From Alphaproteobacteria bacterium (GTDB lineage Bacteria > Pseudomonadota > Alphaproteobacteria > Micropepsales > Micropepsaceae), in NCBI GenBank assembly GCA_003158585.1, contig PMKE01000071.1:81191-145190 (forward strand): a stretch of 64,000 bases of DNA. Reading direction: 5' to 3'. The translations under genes and the position numbers were made by a program. The notes under the pieces are model-generated. The model did not search any database. It had not been told where the DNA came from and was given only the letters and a program-made list of their open reading frames with translations. Below are positions 28,460 through 37,813 of the stretch, piece after piece (positions within the stretch are counted from its first letter, which is position 1; each line of letters opens with the position of its first letter).

Positions 28460-29284
28460 ATGCTTAGCGTCAACACAAACAGCGGCGCAATGACCGCGCT
28501 GCAGTACCTGAATCAGACCCAGTCTGCCTTGAACAAGACCCAGACTGCCATCAACACCGGTTACAAAGTGTCGTCCGCGAAGGACGACGGCGCCGTCTAC
28601 GCCATCGCGCAGAACATGCGCGGCAACGTGGCGGGCTATTCGGCGGTGACCGACAGCCTCAATCGCGGCATGTCCACGGTTGACACTGCCATGTCCGCCG
28701 GCCAGTCCATTTCCGACCTGCTCGTCCAGATGAAGCAAAAGGCCCTTTCGGCATCCGACGCTTCGCTCGACACGGCAAGCCGGCAGGCCATGAACCAGGA
28801 TTTCGTCGCTCTGCGCGACCAGATCACCACCATCGTCAACAATGCGGTATTCAACGGCTTCAACCTGGTCGACGGTTCGACGACCAAGATCACGGCGCTG
28901 GCTTCGGCCGACGGTTCGCGCCGCATCACGGTCAACGCCCAGAACATGAAGCTGTCCGGCACGATCGTCACGGTCAAGACGACCAACACCATTTCGACGG
29001 CTGCGAAGGCGTCGACGATGGTCAGCACCATCCAGTCGTCCTTGACGAACGTCAACTCGGCTCTGGCGAAACTCTCCGCCGGTTCCAAGAAGTACTCGAT
29101 CCAGCTCGACTTTGCCCAGAAGCTGTCCGACTCGCTGACAACCGGCATCGGAAACCTGGTCGACGCCGACATGGCGCAGCAAAGCGCGCTGCTTACGTCC
29201 TTGCAGACCAAGCAGCAGCTCGGCGTCCAGGCGTTGTCGATCGCCAACCAGGCTCCGTCGATCATCCTGTCTCTGTTCGGTTAA
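28460..29284 (+). CDS. Flagellin (copy 2)
   Basis: Same length (274 aa) and closely similar to copy 1. Confidence 0.97.
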   Translation: MLSVNTNSGAMTALQYLNQTQSALNKTQTAINTGYKVSSAKDDGAVYAIAQNMRGNVAGYSAVTDSLNRGMSTVDTAMSAGQSISDLLVQMKQKALSASDASLDTASRQAMNQDFVALRDQITTIVNNAVFNGFNLVDGSTTKITALASADGSRRITVNAQNMKLSGTIVTVKTTNTISTAAKASTMVSTIQSSLTNVNSALAKLSAGSKKYSIQLDFAQKLSDSLTTGIGNLVDADMAQQSALLTSLQTKQQLGVQALSIANQAPSIILSLFG

Positions 29285-29295
29285 GCCTTGTCTTG

Positions 29296-29323
29296 AGCGG
29301 CGGACGCACCGGCGTCCGCCGCT
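29296..29323 (+). terminator. Inverted repeat/terminator after flagellin 2
   Basis: AGCGGCGGACGC-ACCG-GCGTCCGCCGCT. Confidence 0.6.
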
Positions 29324-29385
29324 GCTTTCCGAAGTCGGGGGCAGATAACGCCTCCTTCCCCGGGGCGTGGGTTGGGGTAAGTGCG

Positions 29386-29420
29386 CGGACGGAGGCGAAA
29401 GCCTCCGTCCGTTGCAATTT
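29386..29420 (+). terminator. Second hairpin after flagellin 2 with GAAA loop
   Basis: CGGACGGAGGC-GAAA-GCCTCCGTCCG followed by TTGCAATTTT. Confidence 0.6.
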
Positions 29421-29421
29421 T

Positions 29422-29470
29422 CAGAGCGCAATCCGGAAAAGTGTGAAGCGGTTTTCCGTTAGATTGCGCG
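29422..29470. repeat. RIME-like palindromic repeat, copy 4
   Basis: CAGAGCGCAATCCGGAAAAGTGTGAAGCGGTTTTCCGTTAGATTGCGCG, nearly identical to copy 3. Confidence 0.87.
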
Positions 29471-29485
29471 ACAAAACAAAGCGTT

Positions 29486-30712
29486 TCAGAGCTTGAGGAT
29501 TCGCGCCAGCGTGCTCGTTACCCGTGCCACGTCGCTCACCGCTATGGACGAGAAGAACGGCAGGCTGAGAACGCGCGCGTAATAGCGGTCGGCGCCGGGA
29601 AGCTGCCGGCGGCCGTAGCGGGACGCGTAATAGTGCTGGCGGTGCAGCGGATAGTAATGCACCTGGCTGCCGATGCCTTCCGCCGCAAGGCGCGTCATCG
29701 CTTCGGCCCGCGTGATGCCGCAGGCTTCGAAATCGATCAGCACGGCGTAGAGATGCCAGGTCGGCCGGCATGTCATGGTCCGTCCGATAGGCCTCAAGCG
29801 CGGCGCATAGGGCGCCAGAAGGGAGTCGTAGGCAGCCGCCAGCGCGCGCCGGCGGGCGGCGAAACGCGGCAGTTTGCCAAGCTGCGTGAGGCCCAGGGCG
29901 CATTGGATGTCGGTGGCGCGCCAGTTGAATCCGGGCTCTACGAGTTCGTAGTACCAGGGATTGGCGCGGCCTTCGGCTTCGAAGCCGTCTTCAATACTGA
30001 CGAACTCCGACGGCTCGCGGGTCATGCCGTGATTGCGCTCGCGGCGGAGCGCGGCGGCGAGAGCGGGGTCGTTCGCCGTCACCGCGCCGCCTTCGCCCAT
30101 CGTCACGGTCTTCACCGGATGGAACGAAAACACGGTCAGGTCGCTGAAGGCGTTGTCGCCCACGACGTGCTCGCTGCCCGCCGCATCGTAGCGCGTGCCT
30201 ATGGCGTGGCAGGCATCGTCGAGGATCTTGAGGCCGTGCCTGCGGGCGATTTCGGCGATCTCTTCCGCTTCGCCGCATTGGCCGTTGAGATGCACGTTGA
30301 ACAGGGCGTGAGCGCGTCCGGTGCGGGCCAGCGCCTCTTCGAGGTCGCGAGGCCGCATCAGGCCGGTATCGGGGTCCACGTCGGCGAAGACGATCTCGGC
30401 ACCTGCCAGATGAGGCGCGCTCGCCGTGGCCAGGAAGGTGATGGACGGCACGATGACCTTGCTGCCGGTCCCGAGGCCCAAAGCGCGCGCCGCCATATAG
30501 AGCGCCGCGGTGCCGTTGGCGCAGACCACGGCATGTTCGGCATGCACGGTTCTCGCCAGCGCCTCTTCGAAGCGCGCGACCAGCGGGCCGGTGGTGAGGA
30601 AATCGCCACGCAGCGCCGCTGCGACAGCTTCGATATCGTCGTCCTCGACGACCTGCCTTCCGTAGGGCAGGAAATCGGGCTTCTGTTCGGCGCGGCGAAG
30701 CGGTTGGCTCAC
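29486..30712 (-). CDS. DegT/DnrJ/EryC1/StrS aminotransferase, PseC-like
   Basis: FLPYGRQVVEDDDIEAVAAALRGDFLTTGPLVARFEEALA...VCANGTAALYMAARALGLGTGSKVIVPSITFLATA...FSFHPVKTVTMGEGGAV; GTG start overlapping pseB stop. Confidence 0.9.
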   Translation of the reverse strand: MSQPLRRAEQKPDFLPYGRQVVEDDDIEAVAAALRGDFLTTGPLVARFEEALARTVHAEHAVVCANGTAALYMAARALGLGTGSKVIVPSITFLATASAPHLAGAEIVFADVDPDTGLMRPRDLEEALARTGRAHALFNVHLNGQCGEAEEIAEIARRHGLKILDDACHAIGTRYDAAGSEHVVGDNAFSDLTVFSFHPVKTVTMGEGGAVTANDPALAAALRRERNHGMTREPSEFVSIEDGFEAEGRANPWYYELVEPGFNWRATDIQCALGLTQLGKLPRFAARRRALAAAYDSLLAPYAPRLRPIGRTMTCRPTWHLYAVLIDFEACGITRAEAMTRLAAEGIGSQVHYYPLHRQHYYASRYGRRQLPGADRYYARVLSLPFFSSIAVSDVARVTSTLARILKL

Positions 30713-31803
30713 GCATAGGCCTCGTGCAGCAGCATCTGAAGCCCGCGCGCGTCGAGCTGCTCGGGATTGTTGTCGCTGGAGTAGGCGAAACCCTCTGCGA
30801 CGGGTTTGGCGCCGCGGTTGAGATAGGCTTCGCGCGCCGCCGCCGCGAAGCTGGCGAGAATCACGAAGCGGTCGGCGAGTTCGACGGTCCAGTGCGAATC
30901 GTCGGCGGGGATCATGGTCTCGTGCAGCTTCTCGCCGGGACGGATACCGATGATCTTCTGCGGCAGCTGCGGCCCCAGAAGGGTCGCCAGTCCCGTGATG
31001 GTGGTCGAGGGAATTTTCGGCACGAAGATTTCGCCGCCGCGCGACATTTCCATGCTCGACAGCACCAGGTTGACGCCCTGGGTGAGCGTGATCCAGAAGC
31101 GCGTCATGCGTGCGTCGGTGATCGGTAGTTCGCCCGCGCCGCTTTCCGCCAGCTTCTTGAAGAAGGGCACCACCGAGCCGCGCGAACCGAACACATTGCC
31201 GTAGCGCACTACCGCGAAGCGCGTTCCCTCGGCGCCCGCCAGATTGTTGGCGGCGACGAAGATCTTGTCGGAGGCGAGCTTGGAGGCGCCGTAGAGGTTG
31301 ACCGGGTTGGCCGCCTTGTCGGTGGACAGCGCGATCACCTTCTTCACGTTGCGCCTCAATGCGGCGTAGACGACGTTCTCCGCCCCGAACACGTTGGTGC
31401 GGATGCATTCGAAGGGATTGTATTCGGCGGTCGGCACCTGCTTGAGGGCGGCGGCGTGGATCACGTAGTCCACGTCGCGCATGGCCATATCCAAGCGGTC
31501 TCGGTCGCGCACGTCGCCGATGAAATAGCGCATGAAGGGATACTGCTCGGTGCCGAACACCTGTTGCATCTCGTACTGCTTCAGTTCGTCGCGCGAGAAG
31601 ATGATGAGGCGGCGCGGTCTGTACTGCTTGATCACCGTCTTGACGAAATGCTTTCCGAACGAGCCGGTGCCGCCGGTCACCAGGACGGCTTTGTCGTTGA
31701 GATCGAGCCAGGGCTGCGAGAAGTCGCGCAGCGTCGGCTGCGGCGCTTCCGTCTGTTCGATGTTGTCGCTTGCGAGATAGATTTTTTTGGCTCTCTGCGC
31801 CAT
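30709..31803 (-). CDS. pseB: UDP-N-acetylglucosamine 4,6-dehydratase (inverting), PseB-like
   Basis: NDKAVLVTGGTGSFGKHFVKTVIKQYRPRRLIIFSRDELKQYEMQQVF...HAAALKQVPTAEYNPFECIRTNVFGAENVV. Confidence 0.92.
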   Translation of the reverse strand: MAQRAKKIYLASDNIEQTEAPQPTLRDFSQPWLDLNDKAVLVTGGTGSFGKHFVKTVIKQYRPRRLIIFSRDELKQYEMQQVFGTEQYPFMRYFIGDVRDRDRLDMAMRDVDYVIHAAALKQVPTAEYNPFECIRTNVFGAENVVYAALRRNVKKVIALSTDKAANPVNLYGASKLASDKIFVAANNLAGAEGTRFAVVRYGNVFGSRGSVVPFFKKLAESGAGELPITDARMTRFWITLTQGVNLVLSSMEMSRGGEIFVPKIPSTTITGLATLLGPQLPQKIIGIRPGEKLHETMIPADDSHWTVELADRFVILASFAAAAREAYLNRGAKPVAEGFAYSSDNNPEQLDARGLQMLLHEAYA

Positions 31804-31847
31804 TGAAGCCCCGCGGAATATGTCTAATGGATCGTTGCAGAACGCGG

Positions 31848-33806
31848 TTAATAATCGGCTGACGAGGAGCCCACGCTGAAGCGGAATCGCCGCGGCCCTT
31901 TGGAGAACGGGGTCGGTTTGCGCGTGTCGTCGAGTTCCAGGGCCGAAAGCGCGAACTGGCAGAACACCCCGCCGCGCAACCGCCGGTGGGTCAGAAGGCC
32001 GAGCAAGGGGGCCGTGGCGCGGTCGACCTCGACGCGGATGCCGGTCCTGCCGTCGCCGATCTCGGCCCAGCCTTCCGTCATGCCGACGCCGTGCGAGGCC
32101 GAAACCAGGAACGACACCGGCGCCCCGTGGTCCACGTTCTCGTCAGCGAGTGCAAAAGTTTCCGCTTCCTTACCGCCGTTGTGGGTCCTTAACGAAAGCC
32201 GGTCCCAATCGAAGGCACCGGGAAGCAGCGTGACGTGGCCGAGCCGGAGGCATCCCTTGCCCCAGTCGTCCCAGTTGAAAGCGAGGTCGAAATCGATCTG
32301 CGGGCGCCACCCGTGGAAGCGCAGCGTCTTCTCGATGGCCCCCTTGGGCGTCTCGATGCGCGCGAAGACGAGAACGTCTTCGCCCTCATTCCACCTCTCA
32401 GCCGTGCACCATTCGAGGTCCGTGACTTTGTGCTCTCCGGGCGCCTCGAACACGGCGTTGCCGGTGTACCAGTCGGCCTGGAGGGCGATGTCGTCGAAGC
32501 TGCCGAGCGGCAGCATGCCGATGGGCGCCGTGTCCTGGCCGCGGAAGCGCACGCTGGAAAGGGCCAGCCCCCGGCGGCGGTCGAGGCGTGCTTCGAGCGA
32601 GGGCGTTACGATGTCGAAATGACGCGCTTCGACGATCTCGCCATGCGGCGCCGGAGGAGCGGGCGAGGCTTGCAGATTCCTACGCGCCTGTGCGGCACGT
32701 AGCCTGCGGCCGAGATCGTCCCAGCGCTTCATGGTGATGTGGGTGCGGAAGTCGCTCGACCACAGAAAGCAAAGTTCCTTCCACGCTTCGGGTTCCGCCC
32801 CTACCGTTTTGAGCGCGCGATAAAGGCTCTCGCAAGCGGCGTTGACGGCAAGGTCGTCTCGGCCGGTGACGGCCCAGCGCGACAGATTGTATTTACGCTG
32901 CTTCTTGACGGGGATGGGGCAGGCGGCGGTTTCCAGCCGCAATGCCTCGCCCGTCGCGTTCTGCGCCAGCTTCGAAGGCAGGACCATCGTGCAGCCGGGT
33001 TCCGCGGCCAGCCGCGCGAAGGCCGTCTCCAGCTTGCTCCATTCGGAAGTGGAGCCCAGCTTCTCTTCGGTGCGATAGCGCCCGGGGCGGAAATCGAAAA
33101 TCTCCGCGTCGCTGGCATAGAGGCACAACACGCGCTCGCTGCCGCGCTGGGCGCGGACATAGGCGAGGTAATCCTCAAGCTCGATGTCGCCGTGAGCGAA
33201 GCGTTGCAGCTTCTGGAAGGCGACAGTGTTGGTCCAGAGGAGTCCGATGCTGCGCCCGTCGCTGCCGAGGGCGCGCTGCGGCCGGAAACCCGTCTCCGCC
33301 GGCCATTGGTGATGCGAGGCGGGATTGTCCCAGTCCATCAGAAGCGTGCGATAGCCGGCGTCGAGATAGAGCCCGACCAACCCGCCCGAATAGGCCTGCT
33401 CGTTGACGAGGGCGATGGAGGGCTGCACGCCGAGCAGGCTGCGATAAACCTCGTTGCCGATGGCGAGATTGGCTTCCGTCACGCGCCAAGGCACCAGGGG
33501 ACCGATCATCTGGCTGTAGCCCGCGCCGATGAACTCGACGCGCCGTTCGGCGACGAGACGCTTCAGGGTCTCGATCCACACCGGATCGCGCCGGGCGATT
33601 TCCTCCAGCGTGAAGCCCGAGGCCTCGATGCCGACGGGACCGCATTTCTCGGCCAAACGCAGCAGGGGCCAGTAGCAGCGCGCGATCACTTCGGCGCGCT
33701 GTTCCTCCTCGATGGAGGAATAGGCGAGGTTGAGATGGAAGAAGGCGAACAGGCTGAGCGTGTCCGCCTCTGTGTCAAGCTGGCGGACGGGGAACGGGGC
33801 GTTCAT
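31848..33806 (-). CDS. Glycoside hydrolase family 57-like protein
   Basis: FAFFHLNLAYSSIEEEQRAEVIARCYWPLLRLAEKCGPVGIEASGFTLEEI...LVNEQAYSGGLVGLYLDAGYRTLLMDWDN; start set at ATG 33806 overlapping the upstream gene (ATGA). Confidence 0.7.
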   Translation of the reverse strand: MNAPFPVRQLDTEADTLSLFAFFHLNLAYSSIEEEQRAEVIARCYWPLLRLAEKCGPVGIEASGFTLEEIARRDPVWIETLKRLVAERRVEFIGAGYSQMIGPLVPWRVTEANLAIGNEVYRSLLGVQPSIALVNEQAYSGGLVGLYLDAGYRTLLMDWDNPASHHQWPAETGFRPQRALGSDGRSIGLLWTNTVAFQKLQRFAHGDIELEDYLAYVRAQRGSERVLCLYASDAEIFDFRPGRYRTEEKLGSTSEWSKLETAFARLAAEPGCTMVLPSKLAQNATGEALRLETAACPIPVKKQRKYNLSRWAVTGRDDLAVNAACESLYRALKTVGAEPEAWKELCFLWSSDFRTHITMKRWDDLGRRLRAAQARRNLQASPAPPAPHGEIVEARHFDIVTPSLEARLDRRRGLALSSVRFRGQDTAPIGMLPLGSFDDIALQADWYTGNAVFEAPGEHKVTDLEWCTAERWNEGEDVLVFARIETPKGAIEKTLRFHGWRPQIDFDLAFNWDDWGKGCLRLGHVTLLPGAFDWDRLSLRTHNGGKEAETFALADENVDHGAPVSFLVSASHGVGMTEGWAEIGDGRTGIRVEVDRATAPLLGLLTHRRLRGGVFCQFALSALELDDTRKPTPFSKGPRRFRFSVGSSSADY

Positions 33807-35014
33807 GCGGTCTCGATCCTGAGACAGGCGAGTGCGTCGTTCGCGGCCTTCAAGGCCACCTCGCGTGTGGCGCCGGTCGCCAGAACCATCGCGGCCGAGG
33901 GTCGCTTGTCGCCCGCCGGCGGGATGACGTCGCCGAGCCTGGCCGTGACGATCATATCGGCGACGCCGGGAATCTTGCTCGCTTCGTCGGCGCCGCGGAT
34001 GGAGACGACGCGCCCGGCCTTGGGAAAAGCGTAACGCTGGATGACGGGCTTCAGATATTTCGGCTCCAGGTCTTCGACAGGCTCGCCCAGCGCCACTCGG
34101 ATGGCGTTGCCGACGAAATCGACGCCGGTGTTGAGGGGAATTTCCCGCGTGCAAAAGAAGCCGCCGGAAAGCCGCGCCGCCAGTTCGATGACGTAGACAT
34201 CGCCCTTGTGCACCACGATGTCGCCCTTGACGGTGCCGTCGGTGACGCCGAGGGCTGCCGCGGCCCGCCCCACCACGTCCTTCACCTTCTCCTGGATGTC
34301 GGCCGGGAGATGGCTCGGCAGGTCGCCGCCGTTCTCGATGAAATAGGGTGCGTAGCGTTCGAGGTATTCGTAATTGCGGTCGGAGAAGCCGGGCGTGTGG
34401 CAACGCCCGCCGGCCACGATCGATTCCGTCGAGATCTGCGGACCTTCCAGATACTGCTCGACCATGACGCGCTGGGTGGGCGAGTGCGAGCGGGCGAACT
34501 GGAAGGCTTTGTCCAGATCCTGCAACCGCGCCAGGCGCTGCACGCCGCGCGAACCGCGGCTGTCGACCGGCTTGATGACCAGATCGCGACCGCGCTCTAC
34601 GGCGATGCGTTGCAAGGCCTGGGGTGTCGCCACTTCCGAGAACCAAGGAACTGGAACGCCCCTCTCGGCGAAGCGCTGCTTCATGGCGAGCTTGTCGCAA
34701 GCCAGCTCCGCCGTCTCGCGCGTGATCCCGGCAAGGCCGAGGCGCGTGTTCACTGCGGCGACCGTCAGGGGCGCGTCGGCGGCGACACAGATGACGCCGT
34801 CGATCTTGCGGATTTTCGTGTGGAAGCGGAACGCCGCCGCCGCCGTCATATCGGGTCCGTAGACGTCGGCGATCAGACAGGAATCGGCGTGCGCGAAGCC
34901 GGGCGCTTCGGGGTTGATGTCGGAGACGACGACATAAAGCCCCATCTCTTTGGCCCGGCGCGCGGCATCGGCGGCCTCGACGCCGCCCGAAACGATGAGA
35001 AGGGTTTTTTCCAC
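33803..35014 (-). CDS. ATP-grasp domain protein (CarB/PurK-like)
   Basis: 403 aa; DINPEAPGFAHADSCLIADVYG...DKLAMKQRFAERGVPVPWFSEV...VIKPVDSRGSRGVQRL; GTG start. Confidence 0.88.
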   Translation of the reverse strand: MEKTLLIVSGGVEAADAARRAKEMGLYVVVSDINPEAPGFAHADSCLIADVYGPDMTAAAAFRFHTKIRKIDGVICVAADAPLTVAAVNTRLGLAGITRETAELACDKLAMKQRFAERGVPVPWFSEVATPQALQRIAVERGRDLVIKPVDSRGSRGVQRLARLQDLDKAFQFARSHSPTQRVMVEQYLEGPQISTESIVAGGRCHTPGFSDRNYEYLERYAPYFIENGGDLPSHLPADIQEKVKDVVGRAAAALGVTDGTVKGDIVVHKGDVYVIELAARLSGGFFCTREIPLNTGVDFVGNAIRVALGEPVEDLEPKYLKPVIQRYAFPKAGRVVSIRGADEASKIPGVADMIVTARLGDVIPPAGDKRPSAAMVLATGATREVALKAANDALACLRIETA

Positions 35015-35033
35015 TTTTGCCCCCTACTCAATT

Positions 35034-35162
35034 GTCATCCCGGGCAAGCGTCTTGAGCGAAGCGAAAGACGCGCGACCCGGGACCCACCTGGAAACATGC
35101 GTTTGTTTTGAAGTGGGTCCCGGCTCTGCGCGCTGCTTTCGCAGTGCTTGGCCGGGATGACA
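35034..35162. repeat. Long GTCATCCCGG...GGCCGGGATGAC palindromic repeat
   Basis: Ends GTCATCCCGGGCAAGCG / CTTGGCCGGGATGACAT; internal CGCGCGACCCGGGACCCAC and GTGGGTCCCGGCTCTGCGCG arms; related copies at 46942-47122 and 54489-54550. Confidence 0.8.
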
Positions 35163-35196
35163 TATTTTTGTGAACGGACAGGGTTGGCACCAACCA

Positions 35197-35949
35197 TCAG
35201 AAGTACAATCCGCCGTTGACGTTGATGGTCTGTGCCGTGATGTAGGACGACGCATCGGAGGCCAGGAACACCACCGCATCGGCGACTTCGCTGGTGCGGC
35301 CCATGCGTTTCAGGATGATGTTTTCCGCCGCCTTCTGCACGCTCGCCGCCGCCATGCCGGCCGCCGCCATGTCGGAGGCGATGAGGCCCGCGGCCACGGT
35401 GTTAGAGCGCACCCCGTGCGGCGCGCCGAAACGCGCGACGACCTGCGCCAGCGAGATCAGGCCCGCCTTCGACGCGGCATAGTGCGCCGTGCGCGGCCCG
35501 CCATACTGTCCGCTGACCGAGCCGATGTGGACGATGGAGCCGCCGCCCGCTTCCGCGATCAAGGGCAGGAACGCCTGCGCGCAGACGAACGGTCCCCTCA
35601 GATTGGTGGACAGGATGAAATCCCAGTCCGCATCACTCACCTGATCGAAGTCGGTCGGTTTGTTGATACCGGCATTGTTGACCAGGATCGAGACGGGGCC
35701 GAAACCACGCGCGTCCCTGGCGACGGCCTCGACGCCGGCGCGGTCGGTGACGTCCATTTGCAGGGCGAGCGCCCGGCGGCCCATGCCTTCGATCTGTTTG
35801 ACGACGGCGCCGGCCTCTTCCCGCTTCTCGCGGAAGGTGAGGATGACGTCGGCGCCCGCTTCGGCGAGACCGAGCGCGATGGCTCGCCCGATGCCGCGGC
35901 TGCCGCCGGTGACGACGGCGTTCTTACCGGAAAGGGAGAAGCGGCTCAT
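35197..35949 (-). CDS. SDR family oxidoreductase (FabG-like)
   Basis: NAVVTGGSRGIGRAIALGLAEAGADV...LVNNAGINK...HYAASKAGL...TINVNGGLYF. Confidence 0.92.
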   Translation of the reverse strand: MSRFSLSGKNAVVTGGSRGIGRAIALGLAEAGADVILTFREKREEAGAVVKQIEGMGRRALALQMDVTDRAGVEAVARDARGFGPVSILVNNAGINKPTDFDQVSDADWDFILSTNLRGPFVCAQAFLPLIAEAGGGSIVHIGSVSGQYGGPRTAHYAASKAGLISLAQVVARFGAPHGVRSNTVAAGLIASDMAAAGMAAASVQKAAENIILKRMGRTSEVADAVVFLASDASSYITAQTINVNGGLYF

Positions 35950-36917
35950 GAAAGACCTTCCTTGCGTGCGATGGCGCGCCTGGCGGCCGCCGCGATGAAC
36001 GGCGCCGTGATCTGGAAATGCTCGGCCAGTTCGTCCGGCTCGCCGGAGGTGCCGAAGCAATCCCTCAGCCCCACGAACTCGATGGGGCAGGGAAGGTTCT
36101 GCGTCACCGCCTCGGCGACCGCGCTGCCCAGCCCGCCGAAGATGTTGTGGTCTTCGGCCGTGACCATGCAGCCGGTCTCTTCGGCACAGCGCCGCAGCAA
36201 ATCGCTGTCGATGGGCTTGATGGTCGGCATGTTGACGACGCGGGCGTTGATGTCGTCCTCGGCCAGCAGCTCGGCGGCTTCCAAGGCACGCGCCACTTCC
36301 ACGCCGCAGGCCACCAGCGTTACGTCGATGCCATGACGGATGATCTGGCCCTTGCCTATCTCGAACACGTGGTCGTCGCCGAACAGCCGCTTGGCGGGAC
36401 TGCGCCCGGTGCGCATGTAGACCGGACCTTCGAATTCCAGGATGGCGCGCGTCGCCTGCGCGGTTTCGATCGGATCGGCGGGCGAGATCACCGTCATGCC
36501 GGGAATGGCGCGGAAAGCTGCGATGTCTTCCAAAGCCTGCGCCGAGCCGCCGTCGGGGCCGACGTCGAGGCCGGGATGGCTCGCCACGATCTTGGCGTTG
36601 CGCTTGGCATAACCGATGGAGAGCCGCGCCTGTTCGTAGGCGCGTTCGAGGAAGCAGGCGAAGCCGGTGACCACCGGCAGCATGCCGACCGCGGCCAGGC
36701 CGCCGGCCGCCGCCATCATGTTCTGCTCGGCGATGCCGAACTGGATCAGCCGCTCGGGATGCGCCTTGCGCCAATGATGCACGCCGGTGCCGCCGGCAAC
36801 GTCGGCGTCGAGCACGACCATCTTGGGGAATTCGTCGGCCAAGCCGACCAGCGCCTTGCCGAAGGCCTCGCGCAGAGAATCGCCGGATGAACCGATAAGG
36901 GCGGGTGCGTCAGACAT
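35946..36917 (-). CDS. Transketolase C-terminal subunit (split)
   Basis: MVVLDADVAGGTGVHHWRKAHPERLIQFGIAEQNMMAAAGGLAAVG. Confidence 0.92.
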   Translation of the reverse strand: MSDAPALIGSSGDSLREAFGKALVGLADEFPKMVVLDADVAGGTGVHHWRKAHPERLIQFGIAEQNMMAAAGGLAAVGMLPVVTGFACFLERAYEQARLSIGYAKRNAKIVASHPGLDVGPDGGSAQALEDIAAFRAIPGMTVISPADPIETAQATRAILEFEGPVYMRTGRSPAKRLFGDDHVFEIGKGQIIRHGIDVTLVACGVEVARALEAAELLAEDDINARVVNMPTIKPIDSDLLRRCAEETGCMVTAEDHNIFGGLGSAVAEAVTQNLPCPIEFVGLRDCFGTSGEPDELAEHFQITAPFIAAAARRAIARKEGLS

Positions 36918-37800
36918 CGAGAAGCTCCTTGATTTCGTCCTGTTCCGCGCCGAGGGCGGCGAGCGCCGTTTCTGCCTGTTCGCGCGAGAGTTTGACGCTG
37001 CCGTGCCAAGCGGGGCTGCCTTCCATGTAAGGCACGCCCTTGCCCTTCAGTGTGTGGGCGACGAGCACCGAGGGGCGCTCGCGCGTTGAGGCCGCCAGAT
37101 GCAGCGTCGAGAGAATTTCGGGGATGTTGTGGCCGTCGATCTCGAACACCGTCCAGCCGAAGGCGCGCCATTTGTCGGCCAAGGGCGCGATGCCGCAGAT
37201 GTCCTCGTTGAGGGCGTCCGACTGCATCTTGTTGTAGTCGATAATGGCGCAGAGGTTGTCGAGCTTGTGGTGGGCGGCGCACATGGCGGCTTCCCACACT
37301 TCGCCTTCCTGCATTTCGCCGTCGCCGAGCAGCGTGTAGACGCGGGGTTTGAGCTTCTGCATCTTGAGGCCCAGCGCCATGCCGACCGCGACGGAGAAGC
37401 CTTGGCCGAGCGAACCTGTGGAGGTCTCGACCCACGGCAGGTCGCGCACATGCGGATGGCCCTGGAAGCGGCTGCCCAGCCTGCGCAGGGTAAGCGCGTC
37501 GGTCTTGTCGCAGAAGCCGTGCCAGGCGCCGATGGCATAGAGCGTCGGGCAGGCGTGACCCTTCGACAGCACGAAGCGGTCCCGGCCCGGATCGTTGATG
37601 GTGGCCGGCCAGGCGTTCATCTCGGCGCCGTAGAGGCAGGCGAGGATGTCGGCGCAGCTGAGCGCGCCGCCGGGATGTCCCGAGGTGGCGCGGTAGATCG
37701 AGGCGATGGTGTGGCGGCGGGTGAATAGCGCGGCCTCGGCGATCTGGGTTTCCAGATCGGGACTGGCCGCGTCGTCACGCAAAGATGTGGCAGTGCTCAT
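36910..37800 (-). CDS. Transketolase N-terminal subunit (split)
   Basis: ATSGHPGGALSCADILACLYG...DRFVLSKGHACPTLYA...GSLGQGFSVAVGMALG...LLGDGEMQEGEVWEA. Confidence 0.92.
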   Translation of the reverse strand: MSTATSLRDDAASPDLETQIAEAALFTRRHTIASIYRATSGHPGGALSCADILACLYGAEMNAWPATINDPGRDRFVLSKGHACPTLYAIGAWHGFCDKTDALTLRRLGSRFQGHPHVRDLPWVETSTGSLGQGFSVAVGMALGLKMQKLKPRVYTLLGDGEMQEGEVWEAAMCAAHHKLDNLCAIIDYNKMQSDALNEDICGIAPLADKWRAFGWTVFEIDGHNIPEILSTLHLAASTRERPSVLVAHTLKGKGVPYMEGSPAWHGSVKLSREQAETALAALGAEQDEIKELLDV

Positions 37801-37813
37801 GGTCGGGTTCCCC

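Noticed and set aside
31848-34700. 950-aa track ORF for the GH57-like gene
   Set aside because: The first ~300 aa are out-of-frame read-through of the ATP-grasp gene; ATG at 33806 preferred
35197-36774. 525-aa track ORF for the SDR gene
   Set aside because: The N-terminal half is an out-of-frame shadow of the transketolase C subunit
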